Positions 7,824-20,122 are shown, numbered from the stretch's first letter. The stretch is DNA of 26,577 bases from Pseudomonadota bacterium (GCA_023438115.1 JAEZEB010000110.1:1-26577), one strand, 5' to 3'. The notes: a model not told the origin generated them from the letters alone. Translations and numbers: made by a program.

Positions 7824-8447
7824 ATGCGTGTTCTGGTGTGCGATGACCATTCCCTTTTCCGCGAAGGGCTGCGCCTCCTCCTCGAAAAACTCGACGCCAG
7901 CATGGAGGTCACCCTCACCGGGTCGGCCGAGGAGGCGCTGGCGGCCACCCGCGACGGCATGTTCGACCTGATCCTGCTGGACTGGCACATGGACGGCCTG
8001 GCCGGCGCCCGTGCGCTGGAGGCGCTGCGCGAATCCGCTCCCCTCACCCGCGTGGTGGTGCTGTCCGGCGACCGGGGCGCCGACCTGGTGCGCACGGCGG
8101 TGGACCTGGGCGCCGCCGGCTTCATCCCCAAGGACTCCCCGCCCGCGCAGCTGATGCAGGCCGTGCGGACCATCGCCGACGGCGGCGTCTACCTGCCTTC
8201 CGCGGGCACGATCTCGGCGATCCGCACGCGTGACGTGCGCGATGCCTTCCCCACGCTCACCGAGCGCCAGGCCGACGTGCTGCGCGCCGCGCTGCGCGGC
8301 AACTCCAACAAGCTGATCGCCCGCCAGCTGGGCATCAGCGACGGCACCGTCAAGACGCACCTGCGCGCCATCTACCAGGAGCTGGGCACCCGCAACCGCA
8401 CCGAGGCCGTGTACATGGCCGCGGAGCAGGGCGTGCGGATTTCCTGA
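7824..8447 (+). CDS. NarL/FixJ-type response regulator (receiver + LuxR-type HTH)
   Basis: The 207-aa protein starts at ATG 7824, 5 nt after AGGAGG (7813-7818); the GTG directly before it is spaced less well. The receiver has D7-D8, phospho-acceptor D53 in LILLDWHMDG and K103 in FIPKDSP. The LuxR-type HTH covers about 143-203, with LTERQADVLRAALRG and the recognition helix in SDGTVKTHLR. It resembles the regulator at 5795-6466 (both keep NRTEAVY near the end), so the two look like paralogues flanking rodA. No kinase is directly beside it; the hybrid kinases at 4056 and 13950 are candidates. Its stop is 19 bp from the stop of the convergent PhoD-like gene. Confidence 0.93.
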   Translation: MRVLVCDDHSLFREGLRLLLEKLDASMEVTLTGSAEEALAATRDGMFDLILLDWHMDGLAGARALEALRESAPLTRVVVLSGDRGADLVRTAVDLGAAGFIPKDSPPAQLMQAVRTIADGGVYLPSAGTISAIRTRDVRDAFPTLTERQADVLRAALRGNSNKLIARQLGISDGTVKTHLRAIYQELGTRNRTEAVYMAAEQGVRIS

Positions 8448-8466
8448 CGCCGCGCCGCGCTGGCCC

Positions 8467-10080
8467 CTAGGCTTCGCGGCTGCTCGCCACTTCCACCTCC
8501 GTCTCCCAGCCGCCGAGCGCCGGCCGCGCGCGCAGCAGCGCGTAGCCCTGGAAGGTCTCGTCGGGAATGGTCGCGTCCACCCGGCAGCGGTAGCGGCGCT
8601 CCTGCTCGCCGTGCCTCCAGGTGAAATCGAAGGCATCGTGCAGCAGCAGGCCGTGGCGCGACTCGTTGGCGAAGGGATAGGGCGCGTACAGCGGCGGCGC
8701 GTGGTGCGACTCGAACACGCAGGACTTGCCGCTGTCCGGATGCGTCACCGTCACGCGCGCGTTGCAGGCCACGTGCGCGTCGCCGGAGAGGAAGACCACG
8801 TTGCGCATCTCGTTCTCGCACAGGTGCACCAGCAGCGAGTACAGCGAGGCCGGGTAGCCCTGCCAGCCGTCCTGGTGCAGCGGCTCGTCGACGTAGAGGC
8901 GCGTGCGGGGCAGCAGCATGGCGGCGGTGGTCACCACCTTCAGCTCGTCGCGCGGCGCGTCCAGCAACCATTGCATCAGTTCCACCGTCTGCCGCTCGCC
9001 GAGAAGCAGCGCGCGGTGCACGCTGTCCTCGTCGCGGGGCTCGCGGGCCGTGCGCGAGTCGGCGATGAAGAGCCGCCAGCGCGCGCCGTCCGCCAGCACG
9101 CCGGACTCGGTGCGCCACAGCGGCGCGCCGGAGCGCGCGTTCTGCGCCGCCTTCGCCTCCGGCAGCCCGCGCTGCTGCGCCCAGTAGGCGCGCAGGCCGC
9201 GGTCGAAGGCCCGGTCCGCGGGCCGCTGCGGATCCGGTTCCCAGTTGTCGCGGAATTCGTGGTCGTCGGGCGTGGTGCGCAGGACGCGCTGGAAGTGCTG
9301 CGGCAGCTGGCCATGGGGGCCGCCGCGCGACCCGAGCTCCTCGTAGGGGCGGCGGTAGCGGTCGTCCAGCCGCGTGGGTTCGAGCAGCCCGTAGGTGGCG
9401 TCGGTGTAGACCTGGTCGCCGAGGAGCAGCAGCCGCGTGGGCGGCGCTTCGTCGAAGGCGGCGGCGAGCGCGCGGCACGAGGCCGTCGCCTGGTTGCGGT
9501 CCATCAGTCCGGCCGGGTACTGGCAGCTGGCGAACACGATGCGCAGCTCCTCTTCCGGCGCCGGTTCCGCCCATGCGCCTTGCGGCTCCTTCACGCTGCC
9601 CGCGGGCAGCAGCTGGCGCGCGAGTTCCGGGGCGAAGTAGTGCTGCAGCACGTCGACCGCCGCCTGCAGTTCGGCCACGCAGGCGCGGTCCTGTTCCGCC
9701 GGCCGCGCGGGCGCTTCTTCGTCGACAGCGGCGTGGCGCACCGGCCGGAAGGCCATGCCGAAGGTGGAGCCCGGACGGTCCTGCGGATAGTCGTAGCGCA
9801 GCAGGCAGGCGTAGTGCGTCACGCCTTCCGCTTCGGGCGGCGGGGAGAGCGGCCGCGGGTCGGGGCCCACGCGTTCCAGGTGCAGTGCGCCGTCCGCCGG
9901 CGCGGCGATGCGCCAGTGCGTGCCGTGCTTCTTCAGCGGCGCGAGCAGCGCCCAGGCGTGGTCACCGAGGCCGCGGTCCACGCGGACCGACCAGGTGCCC
10001 TCGTCATGGATCAGCCGGGTGGATGGGAGCTGCCAGAGATTCCCCCTGGCTTTCTCCTCGCTGGGGTTCCCTCTGTTCAT
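8467..10080 (-). CDS. PhoD-like metallophosphatase/phosphodiesterase
   Basis: The 537-aa protein has the motifs of the PhoD-like metallophosphatase family: IVFASCQYPAG (about 181-191, Cys186), LLLLGDQVYTD (D222), TPDDHEFRDNW (about 270-280), and FLSGDAHVACNARV (about 430-443), which together make a two-metal site. There is no signal peptide, unlike secreted PhoD alkaline phosphatases, so a cytoplasmic phosphodiesterase or phosphatase acting on an unknown substrate is more likely. The first 170 residues form an extra N-terminal domain of unclear fold. ATG 10080 has GGGAGG 4 nt upstream, supporting a start inside the end of the preceding GMC fusion gene (77-bp same-strand overlap). Co-transcription and translational coupling with that enzyme suggest a shared pathway. 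Confidence 0.87.
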   Translation of the reverse strand: MNRGNPSEEKARGNLWQLPSTRLIHDEGTWSVRVDRGLGDHAWALLAPLKKHGTHWRIAAPADGALHLERVGPDPRPLSPPPEAEGVTHYACLLRYDYPQDRPGSTFGMAFRPVRHAAVDEEAPARPAEQDRACVAELQAAVDVLQHYFAPELARQLLPAGSVKEPQGAWAEPAPEEELRIVFASCQYPAGLMDRNQATASCRALAAAFDEAPPTRLLLLGDQVYTDATYGLLEPTRLDDRYRRPYEELGSRGGPHGQLPQHFQRVLRTTPDDHEFRDNWEPDPQRPADRAFDRGLRAYWAQQRGLPEAKAAQNARSGAPLWRTESGVLADGARWRLFIADSRTAREPRDEDSVHRALLLGERQTVELMQWLLDAPRDELKVVTTAAMLLPRTRLYVDEPLHQDGWQGYPASLYSLLVHLCENEMRNVVFLSGDAHVACNARVTVTHPDSGKSCVFESHHAPPLYAPYPFANESRHGLLLHDAFDFTWRHGEQERRYRCRVDATIPDETFQGYALLRARPALGGWETEVEVASSREA

Positions 10081-13000
10081 GTTGCCTCCCGAGGAATTCG
10101 CAGATCGGTTGGAAGACGCGCACGTCGGCGCCGCGGCCGATCAGGCAGTCCTGGTGGCCATAGCCGCGCACGGCCAGGGGCTCGACCTCGATGCCCGCGC
10201 GTGCCATGTGGCGGCGGAACATGCCGAGCGTGGCGATGTCGGCCAGGCCGTTTTCCTCGCCGTGCACGTACATCGTGCCGCCGCGCGGCCAGCGCTCGAG
10301 CGAGGCGCCCTGCGTGTCGATGGCGCCGCCGGCGGCATCGGTGATGGTGCCGTGCCGCACGAAGTGGATCGCCTGCGCCACGGTGTCCAGGTTCAGCGGG
10401 CCGAAGAGTTCGTGGATGGCTGCCAGCGTCCTGTCCTCGATGTTCTTCAGGCTGAAATCGCGCGCGTAGAGCGCGTCCATGCGATGGCGGAAACCGGCCC
10501 AGGGCGCGCGCGACCACGGCCACAGCGGGTTCTCGCGCCGGAACTCGTCGTCCGGGTAGGGCATGGTGGAGAGCACGCGGTCGATGACGCCGGCGCCCAG
10601 CCCCGGTTGCGTGGGCACGGTGAACTGGAAGTCGGGCGGCATCAGCCGCCGGAACATGTTCATGAAGTAGGCGCGCAGCACGTTGCCGTCCGTATAGGCC
10701 AGCACCGGCGCCTTCTGCGACAGCACGATCTTGCCGAGGCTGCCGGGCAGCGCCTGCAACTCGCGCCGGTAGCGCCGCGGCCGCGCGCCGCCGTCGCCGA
10801 CGTCCGCGCCGTCGAACTGCGCCAGGTTGGCGGGGTCGGCCAGCAGCGCGGTGCTGAGCATCACCGCGCCTATGCAGTGCGCGATGACGTGCACCGGCAT
10901 GCCGGGGCGCGTGGCGCGGATGTGCGCGATCGCCACGGGCAGGTCGGCGAAGGCGCAGTCCTCGAAATGCCAGGGGATGCGCGCCGAGGGCAGGCCGGCG
11001 CTGGTGCGCAGATCGAGCACCCACACGTCGTAGCCCCGCTGGTGCAGGTAGGCCGCCATCGGCATCGGGATGGCTTCGTGCGTGAAGGTCGTCCCGCTCG
11101 CGCTGTAGCCATGGATCAGCGCCACCGGCGGACCGGCCTCGTTGGCATAGCGCGTGAGCCGCAGCAGCACGGGGATGCCGCCGCGCGGCGGATCGAGCTC
11201 GATCTCGCGCACCTGCGGCTCGGGCAGCAGCACGCGGCGGCCGCGCTTCAGGCCCGTGGTCGCAGGCAGCAACTGGCGCCGGTGCGGCTGCGGCGCGGGA
11301 TCGGGCGCGCGGAAGGACCACAGGTGGATGCTCAGGAGCATGCGCAGCCAGGAAAAGCCCCAGGCCGAGAGCTCCGCCAGCGCCGTGACCTGGTTCTCCT
11401 GCCGCGCGATGCGCAGCAGCGGATAGTTCTCGCGCGCCAGGAAGCGGCCGTCCAGCACCAGCGTTCCGCGGCGCAGACCGCGCGGACCCCCCGTGAGCCG
11501 CACCTCGGTGAGCTGCCGCCAGGGATTGCTCCACAGCCCGTAGGTCAGGCGCTTCATGCCCTCCAGCACCTCGCCGCCCCGCACGGGCGAGGCGCGCGCG
11601 TTATCGGGCTTCTTGAGGATCTCGCCGACCTCGACGCGATAGTGGAAGCGGCGGACCTCGGAGGCGCGCTTCGCCGAGTTGAGGATCTGCCGGATGCCCA
11701 GCCCTTGCGAGCCGGGATCGCGCTTCTTTTCCTGCGCGCGGTCGACCATCTCGCGCATGCCGCGGTTGATGCCGTAGGCAAGCAGGGCGCGCAGGGTCGC
11801 GGACCAGCCGCGCCAGCCGGCATGCAGTTCCTGTTCCAGCATCGCGAGTTCGCCTTCGATGCGCGCGACCACGACAGCCATCGCGTCGCGCTGCGGCTCG
11901 GACGCGGTACGCAGCGCCTGGGCGCTGCCGCGCGGATACACGCGCAGCAGCGAGCGCGTCCCATCGACGGCAAGCGCGGGCCGGTCGCCCTGCATCATCG
12001 TCGACACCTTCTGGGGCCGGCAGGCGAGCGTGAGTTCGAGCAGCCAGGAGCCGCTCTCGCCGATCAGGCGCTCGGACAGTTCCACCTCGGTGTCGCGCGG
12101 CTCGGGCGGCGTGCATTCCTCGGGCTTGCGGTAGGTGGGACGGCGCCGCGGCTGGCGCGGCGTGGGCGCCTGCGCGGGAGCCACGAGCCCCCATTCGGCG
12201 GCCAGCACGCCGGCGGCGCGCTTGGCCACCGCGGCGATGGTGAGCGCGGGATTGGCGCCCAGCGAGCCGGGCAGGATGGAACCATCGAGCACCACGAGGC
12301 CGGCGTGGAAGGCGGGTTCCGTGTCTTCGAAGGCGGCTTGCGGATCGAAGACGCGTCCGCAGTGGTCGACCACGCCCTGGAGATGCGATTCGCCCATGGG
12401 GCAGCCGCCGAGCGGGTGCACCGTGAGCAGCGGCCCGCGCTCGCCCTTGACCAGGAATTCCATTTCCTGCGGCAGCAGGCGCCACAGCGGGTTGGGCAGC
12501 ATGGGCTGGCCGGGGTGCGCCGCCTCCACCACGCGCTGCGCGGCGGCGAAGGCGTTGGCCATGAGCGGCGACTTGCGCACGGCGGGCCAGGCCACGCCCA
12601 GGTGTCCCTCGACGTACATGCCTTCGTCATCGCGGCGCGTGCTGGAGATCTCGAGGCGGCCGGCGCCTTCGTCGTGGCCGATGAGGCCGACCACCAGCGT
12701 GCGTTCCATCGCGTCGGCATCGACGCCGAAGGAGTCGACGGCGCCGGGGCCCGTGCCGTTGAGCGTCGGCGGACGGGACAGGTCGTTGAGCAGGCGCGCG
12801 GTGGTGACCGTCTCCTCGAACAGGCGCTTGAGCGCCGCGGGGATGGAGAACTCCTGCAGCAGCAGGCCGTCCATCTGCACCACCGAGGTGATGGTGGGGC
12901 CGACCTGGCGCTGGTCCAGCGGGACCCATTCGTCGGCGACGCTGTGCGCGCGTTCCGGATGGCCGTGCAGGGCCACGAGGTTGTCGCCGTTGCACGAGAA

Positions 13001-13969
13001 CTGCTCGCCGAGCTTGCGCGAGAGCTGCAGCTGCGGCGAGCGCGAACGCATCAGGATCTCGGTGCTGCCCAGCGTGCCGGCGGCGAGGATCACGTGTCGC
13101 GCGATGATTTCCACCGGCTGGTGGCGGCAGCGCAGGTTCTTGTCGGTGTAGACCGTGCGCACGGCCCAGCGATCGGGCCCCGCGCGCTTCACCTTGATGA
13201 CGCTGCCGCCGGTGTAGATCTCCACGCCCTTGCGCCAGGCCTCGCGCAGCAGCGTGGTGTCGAGCGACTTCTTCGCGCCGACGTTGCAGCCGGTCATGCA
13301 GTCGCCACACAAGGTGCAGGCCGGCACGTCGGGGTCGGCGGGATCGGTCTCGTCCTGCACCGTGAGCGCGGCGGGGCGGAAGGTCAGCGGCCGCACGGTG
13401 GCGCTCGCCTTCTCGTGCAGGACCTTCATGGCCTGTGTCTTGGCGAGCGGCGCCGCCAGCGGCTTCGCCTGCAGTTGCGTCTTCACCTGTTCGAGGAAGT
13501 CGTCGCTGAGGTCCTTCACCAGCGCCTGCGGCAGGCGGGGGCTGGCGGCGAAGCGCGGCTTTTCCATGACGCCGGCGTTGATCAGCGAGCCCCCGCCCAG
13601 CCCGTTGCCGGTGAGCGTGCAGACGTCGGGACCGGCGCGCACGTCCAGCAGCGCGTCGAGCGGGCCGAGCGTGGCGCCGCTGCCCCGTGCATGCACACGT
13701 ACGTGGGGCGGCAGTTCCTGCAGGCTGGAGGCGAACATGCCCGGCGCGTATTCGTTGCCGCGTTCGAGCACGCAGATGCGCGCCGCGCGGCGCCCGCCGG
13801 CCTCCTCCACTTCGCGCCCCGCCAGTTCCGCGGCGGCCATGGCGCCGCCATAGCCGCTGCCCACGATCAGGACGTCGAAGACTGTCCCGCGTTGCCGCCG
13901 CAGTTCCGCATAGCCGCGCGAGAGCCAGCGCAAGCCCGGCGAGGGCGCATCAGGACCGGGCGGGTTCAT
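10004..13969 (-). CDS. GMC/cholesterol-oxidase-like oxidoreductase fused to alpha/beta hydrolase
   Basis: This 1321-aa protein joins two enzymes. Residues 1-590 form a GMC flavoprotein resembling cholesterol oxidase: the FAD Rossmann motif VGSGYGG (36-42), LERG, TGNGLGGGSLINAGV (120-134), HPLGG with H518, and LDGSILPGSLGANP near 561. A cluster C218-x2-C221-x2-C224-x3-C228 is inserted. Residues 590-900 are a linker or middle domain with no motif I recognise. Residues 920-1300 form an alpha/beta hydrolase: oxyanion loop LIHGYSASG, nucleophile elbow IAHCIGA with Cys1032 instead of Ser, and His1272 in GYGHQDCLIG. Expected chemistry is oxidation of an alcohol, perhaps a sterol or other lipid, plus acyl transfer or hydrolysis; no substrate can be named. 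No signal peptide is seen. Start ATG 13967-13969 lies 20 bp inside the kinase gene, and the end overlaps the PhoD-like gene. Confidence 0.88.
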   Translation of the reverse strand: MNPPGPDAPSPGLRWLSRGYAELRRQRGTVFDVLIVGSGYGGAMAAAELAGREVEEAGGRRAARICVLERGNEYAPGMFASSLQELPPHVRVHARGSGATLGPLDALLDVRAGPDVCTLTGNGLGGGSLINAGVMEKPRFAASPRLPQALVKDLSDDFLEQVKTQLQAKPLAAPLAKTQAMKVLHEKASATVRPLTFRPAALTVQDETDPADPDVPACTLCGDCMTGCNVGAKKSLDTTLLREAWRKGVEIYTGGSVIKVKRAGPDRWAVRTVYTDKNLRCRHQPVEIIARHVILAAGTLGSTEILMRSRSPQLQLSRKLGEQFSCNGDNLVALHGHPERAHSVADEWVPLDQRQVGPTITSVVQMDGLLLQEFSIPAALKRLFEETVTTARLLNDLSRPPTLNGTGPGAVDSFGVDADAMERTLVVGLIGHDEGAGRLEISSTRRDDEGMYVEGHLGVAWPAVRKSPLMANAFAAAQRVVEAAHPGQPMLPNPLWRLLPQEMEFLVKGERGPLLTVHPLGGCPMGESHLQGVVDHCGRVFDPQAAFEDTEPAFHAGLVVLDGSILPGSLGANPALTIAAVAKRAAGVLAAEWGLVAPAQAPTPRQPRRRPTYRKPEECTPPEPRDTEVELSERLIGESGSWLLELTLACRPQKVSTMMQGDRPALAVDGTRSLLRVYPRGSAQALRTASEPQRDAMAVVVARIEGELAMLEQELHAGWRGWSATLRALLAYGINRGMREMVDRAQEKKRDPGSQGLGIRQILNSAKRASEVRRFHYRVEVGEILKKPDNARASPVRGGEVLEGMKRLTYGLWSNPWRQLTEVRLTGGPRGLRRGTLVLDGRFLARENYPLLRIARQENQVTALAELSAWGFSWLRMLLSIHLWSFRAPDPAPQPHRRQLLPATTGLKRGRRVLLPEPQVREIELDPPRGGIPVLLRLTRYANEAGPPVALIHGYSASGTTFTHEAIPMPMAAYLHQRGYDVWVLDLRTSAGLPSARIPWHFEDCAFADLPVAIAHIRATRPGMPVHVIAHCIGAVMLSTALLADPANLAQFDGADVGDGGARPRRYRRELQALPGSLGKIVLSQKAPVLAYTDGNVLRAYFMNMFRRLMPPDFQFTVPTQPGLGAGVIDRVLSTMPYPDDEFRRENPLWPWSRAPWAGFRHRMDALYARDFSLKNIEDRTLAAIHELFGPLNLDTVAQAIHFVRHGTITDAAGGAIDTQGASLERWPRGGTMYVHGEENGLADIATLGMFRRHMARAGIEVEPLAVRGYGHQDCLIGRGADVRVFQPICEFLGRQHEQREPQRGESQGESLAAPIHPADP

Positions 13970-15719
13970 GGCGGTAGCCGCTCTTGCCGAGGATGCGCGC
14001 CAGCTCGGCTTGCAGAGTGGGCAGGGCCACCGGCTTGTGCAGCAGCGTGATCCCCGCGCGGTTTGCTTCCTGCAGGCGATCCGGGGCGGTGTCGCCGCTG
14101 ATCAGGAGCGCGGGCACCGGCCCGAGCGCCGCGGCGATGCCGTGGACGGCCGCGATGCCCGTCTCGCCGTTGCGCAGCCGCATGTCGGCCAGCACGACAT
14201 CGGGACGCGTGGCGCGCGCGGCGTCCACCGCCTCCGCGACCGAGCAGGCCTCGATGCAGCGGCAACCGAGCTCCTCCAGCAGCACGCGCATGCCCAGGCG
14301 CACCGAACGCTCGTCGTCGATCACCAGCACCGTCAGGCCGCGCAGGCTTTGCTGGTCGATGGGCGCGGCCACGGGCGGCGCCACCAGGCCGTGGCTTTCC
14401 AGCGGCAGCTTGAGCACCACCGTCGTGCCCGGTGCCTGGCCGGAGCGCAGCTGCAGGGTGATCCCGAGCAGCGAGCAGAGGCGCCGCACGATGGACAGGC
14501 CCAGGCCCAGGCCCTTGGTGCGGTCGCGCTCGGGGTTGTCGACCTGGTAGAACTCCTCGAACACCATGGCCTGCTCCTGCGGCGGGATGCCGCGGCCGGT
14601 GTCCTCCACCGAGATGCAGGCCATGCCGTCCTCCACCCGCAGCCGCAGAGCGATGTGGCCCTGCTGCGTGAACTTGATGGCGTTTTCCGTCAGGTTGCGC
14701 AGCACGCGCAGCACCAGGGCGGGGTCGGTCCAGCAGCGCACGCCCGGCTGGACGTCCAGCACCGGGCGCAGCCCCTTCTCCTCGATGGCCGCCTTCATCT
14801 CGGCGTGGTGCATGCGCAGCATCTCGCCAAGGTCGACCATCTTGCGGTCCGGCTCGATCACGCCGGCGTCGAGCTTGGAGATGTCCAGCAGCTGGTCCAA
14901 CTGCTCCGACAGCGCCACCGTCACCTGGCTGAGGAGGTCGACGACTTCGCGGTCGCGCCCCTCGATCGGCCGCAGCGACAGCGCGGCGACGAGCAGGCCG
15001 ATGGTGTGCAGGGGCTGCCGCAGGTCGTGGCTGGCGGCGGCCAGGAAGCGCGTCTTGGCCTGGTTGGCCTGCGTCGCCTGGGCCAGCGCCTCGCGCAACT
15101 GCATGGCGAGTTCGCGGTCCTGGAAGCGCATCTGCACCGATTCGCTGAAGTTGCGCCAGGCGTTGTTGGCCAGCCCCAGGAGCAGCCACAGGTAGAGCCC
15201 GACCAGCAGGGCCAGCGACAGCTCGATCCAGCCGGGCGCCGGTCCGCCGGGGTTGATCAACCACCACACGGGCAGCGAGCCCGCGGCGGGGATCATGTAG
15301 GCCAGGTAGACGCTGCGGTGGCCGGCGGTGGTGCCGACCGCGCCGGTGCACAGGCCCAGGAGCAGCAGGGAGAAGAAGGAGCGCTCGGTTTCCGAGAGCA
15401 TGGGGAAGGCGGCCAGCGCCAGCCCGTGCGCCATCCCGTTGACGAAGCTGAGGATCACCGCCGTGCGCAGGCGTTGCGTGGTGGACACGTGCGTCTGCAG
15501 GGGCAGCAGGCCCAGCACGTGCCGGCGTAGCATCAGGATGCCGAGGGCGCCCAGCAGCCAGATGCCCGCCAGCCAGGGCGGGAAGTGGCGCCCCGCCATG
15601 AGGGCCACCACGACGAGCAGCGCGCCCACCGCCACCGGCACGCGCCGGCTCTGTTCGGCAAGCAGCTCCAGCAGCCTTTGCTGGACCTCCTCCCGGGGCG
15701 CCTTCACGCCTGCCTGCAT
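13950..15719 (-). CDS. Membrane hybrid histidine kinase with C-terminal receiver
   Basis: The 589-aa protein starts at ATG 15717-15719, 6 nt after AGGAGG (15726-15731). About residues 27-185 contain six or so hydrophobic membrane segments. The H-box ASHDLRQP carries His231, the N-box VLRNLTENAIKFT spans about 339-351, the G1 box is VEDTGRGI (D373), and GLGLGLSIV lies at about 403-411. The C-terminal receiver (about 462-585) has the acidic pair D468-D469, phospho-acceptor D512 in VVLADMRL and K562 in LLHKP. The layout is the same as in the kinase at 4056, so the two are related. Its stop overlaps the start of the GMC-hydrolase gene by 20 bp, an unusual direct coupling of a sensor kinase to an enzyme. 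The divergent receiver-cyclase-kinase is a possible phosphotransfer partner. Confidence 0.93.
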   Translation of the reverse strand: MQAGVKAPREEVQQRLLELLAEQSRRVPVAVGALLVVVALMAGRHFPPWLAGIWLLGALGILMLRRHVLGLLPLQTHVSTTQRLRTAVILSFVNGMAHGLALAAFPMLSETERSFFSLLLLGLCTGAVGTTAGHRSVYLAYMIPAAGSLPVWWLINPGGPAPGWIELSLALLVGLYLWLLLGLANNAWRNFSESVQMRFQDRELAMQLREALAQATQANQAKTRFLAAASHDLRQPLHTIGLLVAALSLRPIEGRDREVVDLLSQVTVALSEQLDQLLDISKLDAGVIEPDRKMVDLGEMLRMHHAEMKAAIEEKGLRPVLDVQPGVRCWTDPALVLRVLRNLTENAIKFTQQGHIALRLRVEDGMACISVEDTGRGIPPQEQAMVFEEFYQVDNPERDRTKGLGLGLSIVRRLCSLLGITLQLRSGQAPGTTVVLKLPLESHGLVAPPVAAPIDQQSLRGLTVLVIDDERSVRLGMRVLLEELGCRCIEACSVAEAVDAARATRPDVVLADMRLRNGETGIAAVHGIAAALGPVPALLISGDTAPDRLQEANRAGITLLHKPVALPTLQAELARILGKSGYRHEPARS

Positions 15720-15725
15720 CACTTC

Positions 15726-15731
15726 CCTCCT
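15726..15731 (-). promoter_or_regulatory. Ribosome binding site of the second hybrid kinase
   Basis: AGGAGG on the minus strand, 6 nt before ATG 15719. It favours this ATG over the GTG immediately before it at 15722. Confidence 0.6.
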
Positions 15732-15827
15732 GGACTTCCGTTCCCGCTTACGCGATGGATCATGGATGGTGCGCGCGCGCCCGTCCTCTCCTCATTGGGG
15801 GAGACCCGGCCTGGCATGTCCGCCCTC

Positions 15828-15833
15828 CATAAT
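15828..15833 (+). promoter_or_regulatory. -10-like hexamer before receiver-cyclase-kinase gene
   Basis: CATAAT ends 20 nt before the GTG at 15854, which would give a short leader containing GAGGAG (15841-15846) at 7 nt spacing. No clear -35 is seen. Confidence 0.35.
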
Positions 15834-15853
15834 CGCGGCCGAGGAGCCCGCCC

Positions 15854-17929
<2,076 letters not shown>

Positions 17930-17961
17930 ACCGACGCGCCACGGGGACAAGGGGCGGCCCC

Positions 17962-17967
17962 TACAAT
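17962..17967 (+). promoter_or_regulatory. -10-like hexamer just before tldD
   Basis: TACAAT ends 5 nt before the tldD ATG at 17973, with no ribosome site between, which suggests a leaderless transcript. No clear -35 is seen. Confidence 0.4.
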
Positions 17968-17972
17968 GGGCC

Positions 17973-19433
<1,461 letters not shown>

Positions 19434-19512
19434 CCGTTCGTACCGGCCAAGCGGCCGCCGGGAGGGGGCCGGTGGCCGGTCCCGCCCGTCCCCGGATACT
19501 GGTCCTCCCGGC

Positions 19513-20079
19513 ATGAACAGCACCGTCCCCAACACCTCGCGCGCCGCCCTGCACCCGCGCAGCGACCCCGCGAGCCCGCATTCGTTCGGGGCGCTGAGCG
19601 ACCGCCTGCGCACGGCCATCGCCGACGAGGACGTGCGCCTGCTCACCGAGAGCATGGGCGACGTGGCGCTGCAGGCCGAGGCCGTGGCCGCGGCGCTGCG
19701 CCTGGACCGCCGCCGCGACGCGATGGCGCCGCTGCTCATGGACATGCTGACGGTGCTGCGCGACCATCGCTCGCAGGTGGTCAACCTCAATCCCGCCTGG
19801 CGCGGGCTCTACGAATACGCGGGCTACCTGCAGGCCCTGAACAACTTCCGCGTCCTGATCGGCCAGTGGCTGCTGCACGCGAGCCCCTGGGACGACGTGC
19901 TGGACGTCACCGCCGACGAATTCGCCCAGGTCGCCTGGCGCACCATGGGCGAGGGCATGCTGCTGGTGGACATGTACGAGCAGTGGCTGGGGCGCGAGGC
20001 CGACGCCTCGCAGCTCGGCGCGCTCACCGAGCCGCAGCTCGAACGCGCGCGCCAGTGGTGGCAGAAGCTGCGGCGCTGA
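19513..20079 (+). CDS. Hypothetical helical protein, 188 aa
   Basis: I do not recognise this gene. From ATG 19513 it encodes 188 residues with no signal peptide or membrane segment. After a Ser/Pro-rich N-terminus of about 28 residues, the rest looks alpha-helical and amphipathic, with tryptophans in NLNPAWRGLYEYAG, IGQWLLHASPWDD and ARQWWQKLRR. Codon use matches its neighbours (third-position G/C), which supports a real gene. It lies 79 bp after tldD and 59 bp before the aroG leader peptide, all on one strand. A possible -10 (GATACT, 19495-19500) lies 12 nt before the ATG, with no clear ribosome site. No function is proposed. Confidence 0.7.
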   Translation: MNSTVPNTSRAALHPRSDPASPHSFGALSDRLRTAIADEDVRLLTESMGDVALQAEAVAAALRLDRRRDAMAPLLMDMLTVLRDHRSQVVNLNPAWRGLYEYAGYLQALNNFRVLIGQWLLHASPWDDVLDVTADEFAQVAWRTMGEGMLLVDMYEQWLGREADASQLGALTEPQLERARQWWQKLRR

Positions 20080-20122
20080 CGCAACGCCGCGCGACCCCGC
20101 CGCCGGCCGGGTCATGGTCCTG

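Noticed and set aside
6467..8173. N-terminal extension of the minus-strand NarL regulator
   Set aside because: The extension runs antisense through rodA and the second regulator and lacks motifs; the receiver begins exactly at ATG 6466 after a ribosome site.
9908..14050. 1380-codon plus-strand open frame opposite the GMC-hydrolase fusion
   Set aside because: It is an antisense shadow with low-complexity composition; the minus strand carries intact GMC and hydrolase motifs over the same span.
19442..19480. ACCGGCC with two copies of GGCCGGT after tldD as a terminator
   Set aside because: A GC-rich stem is possible but there is no T-run, and such strings are frequent by chance at this base composition.
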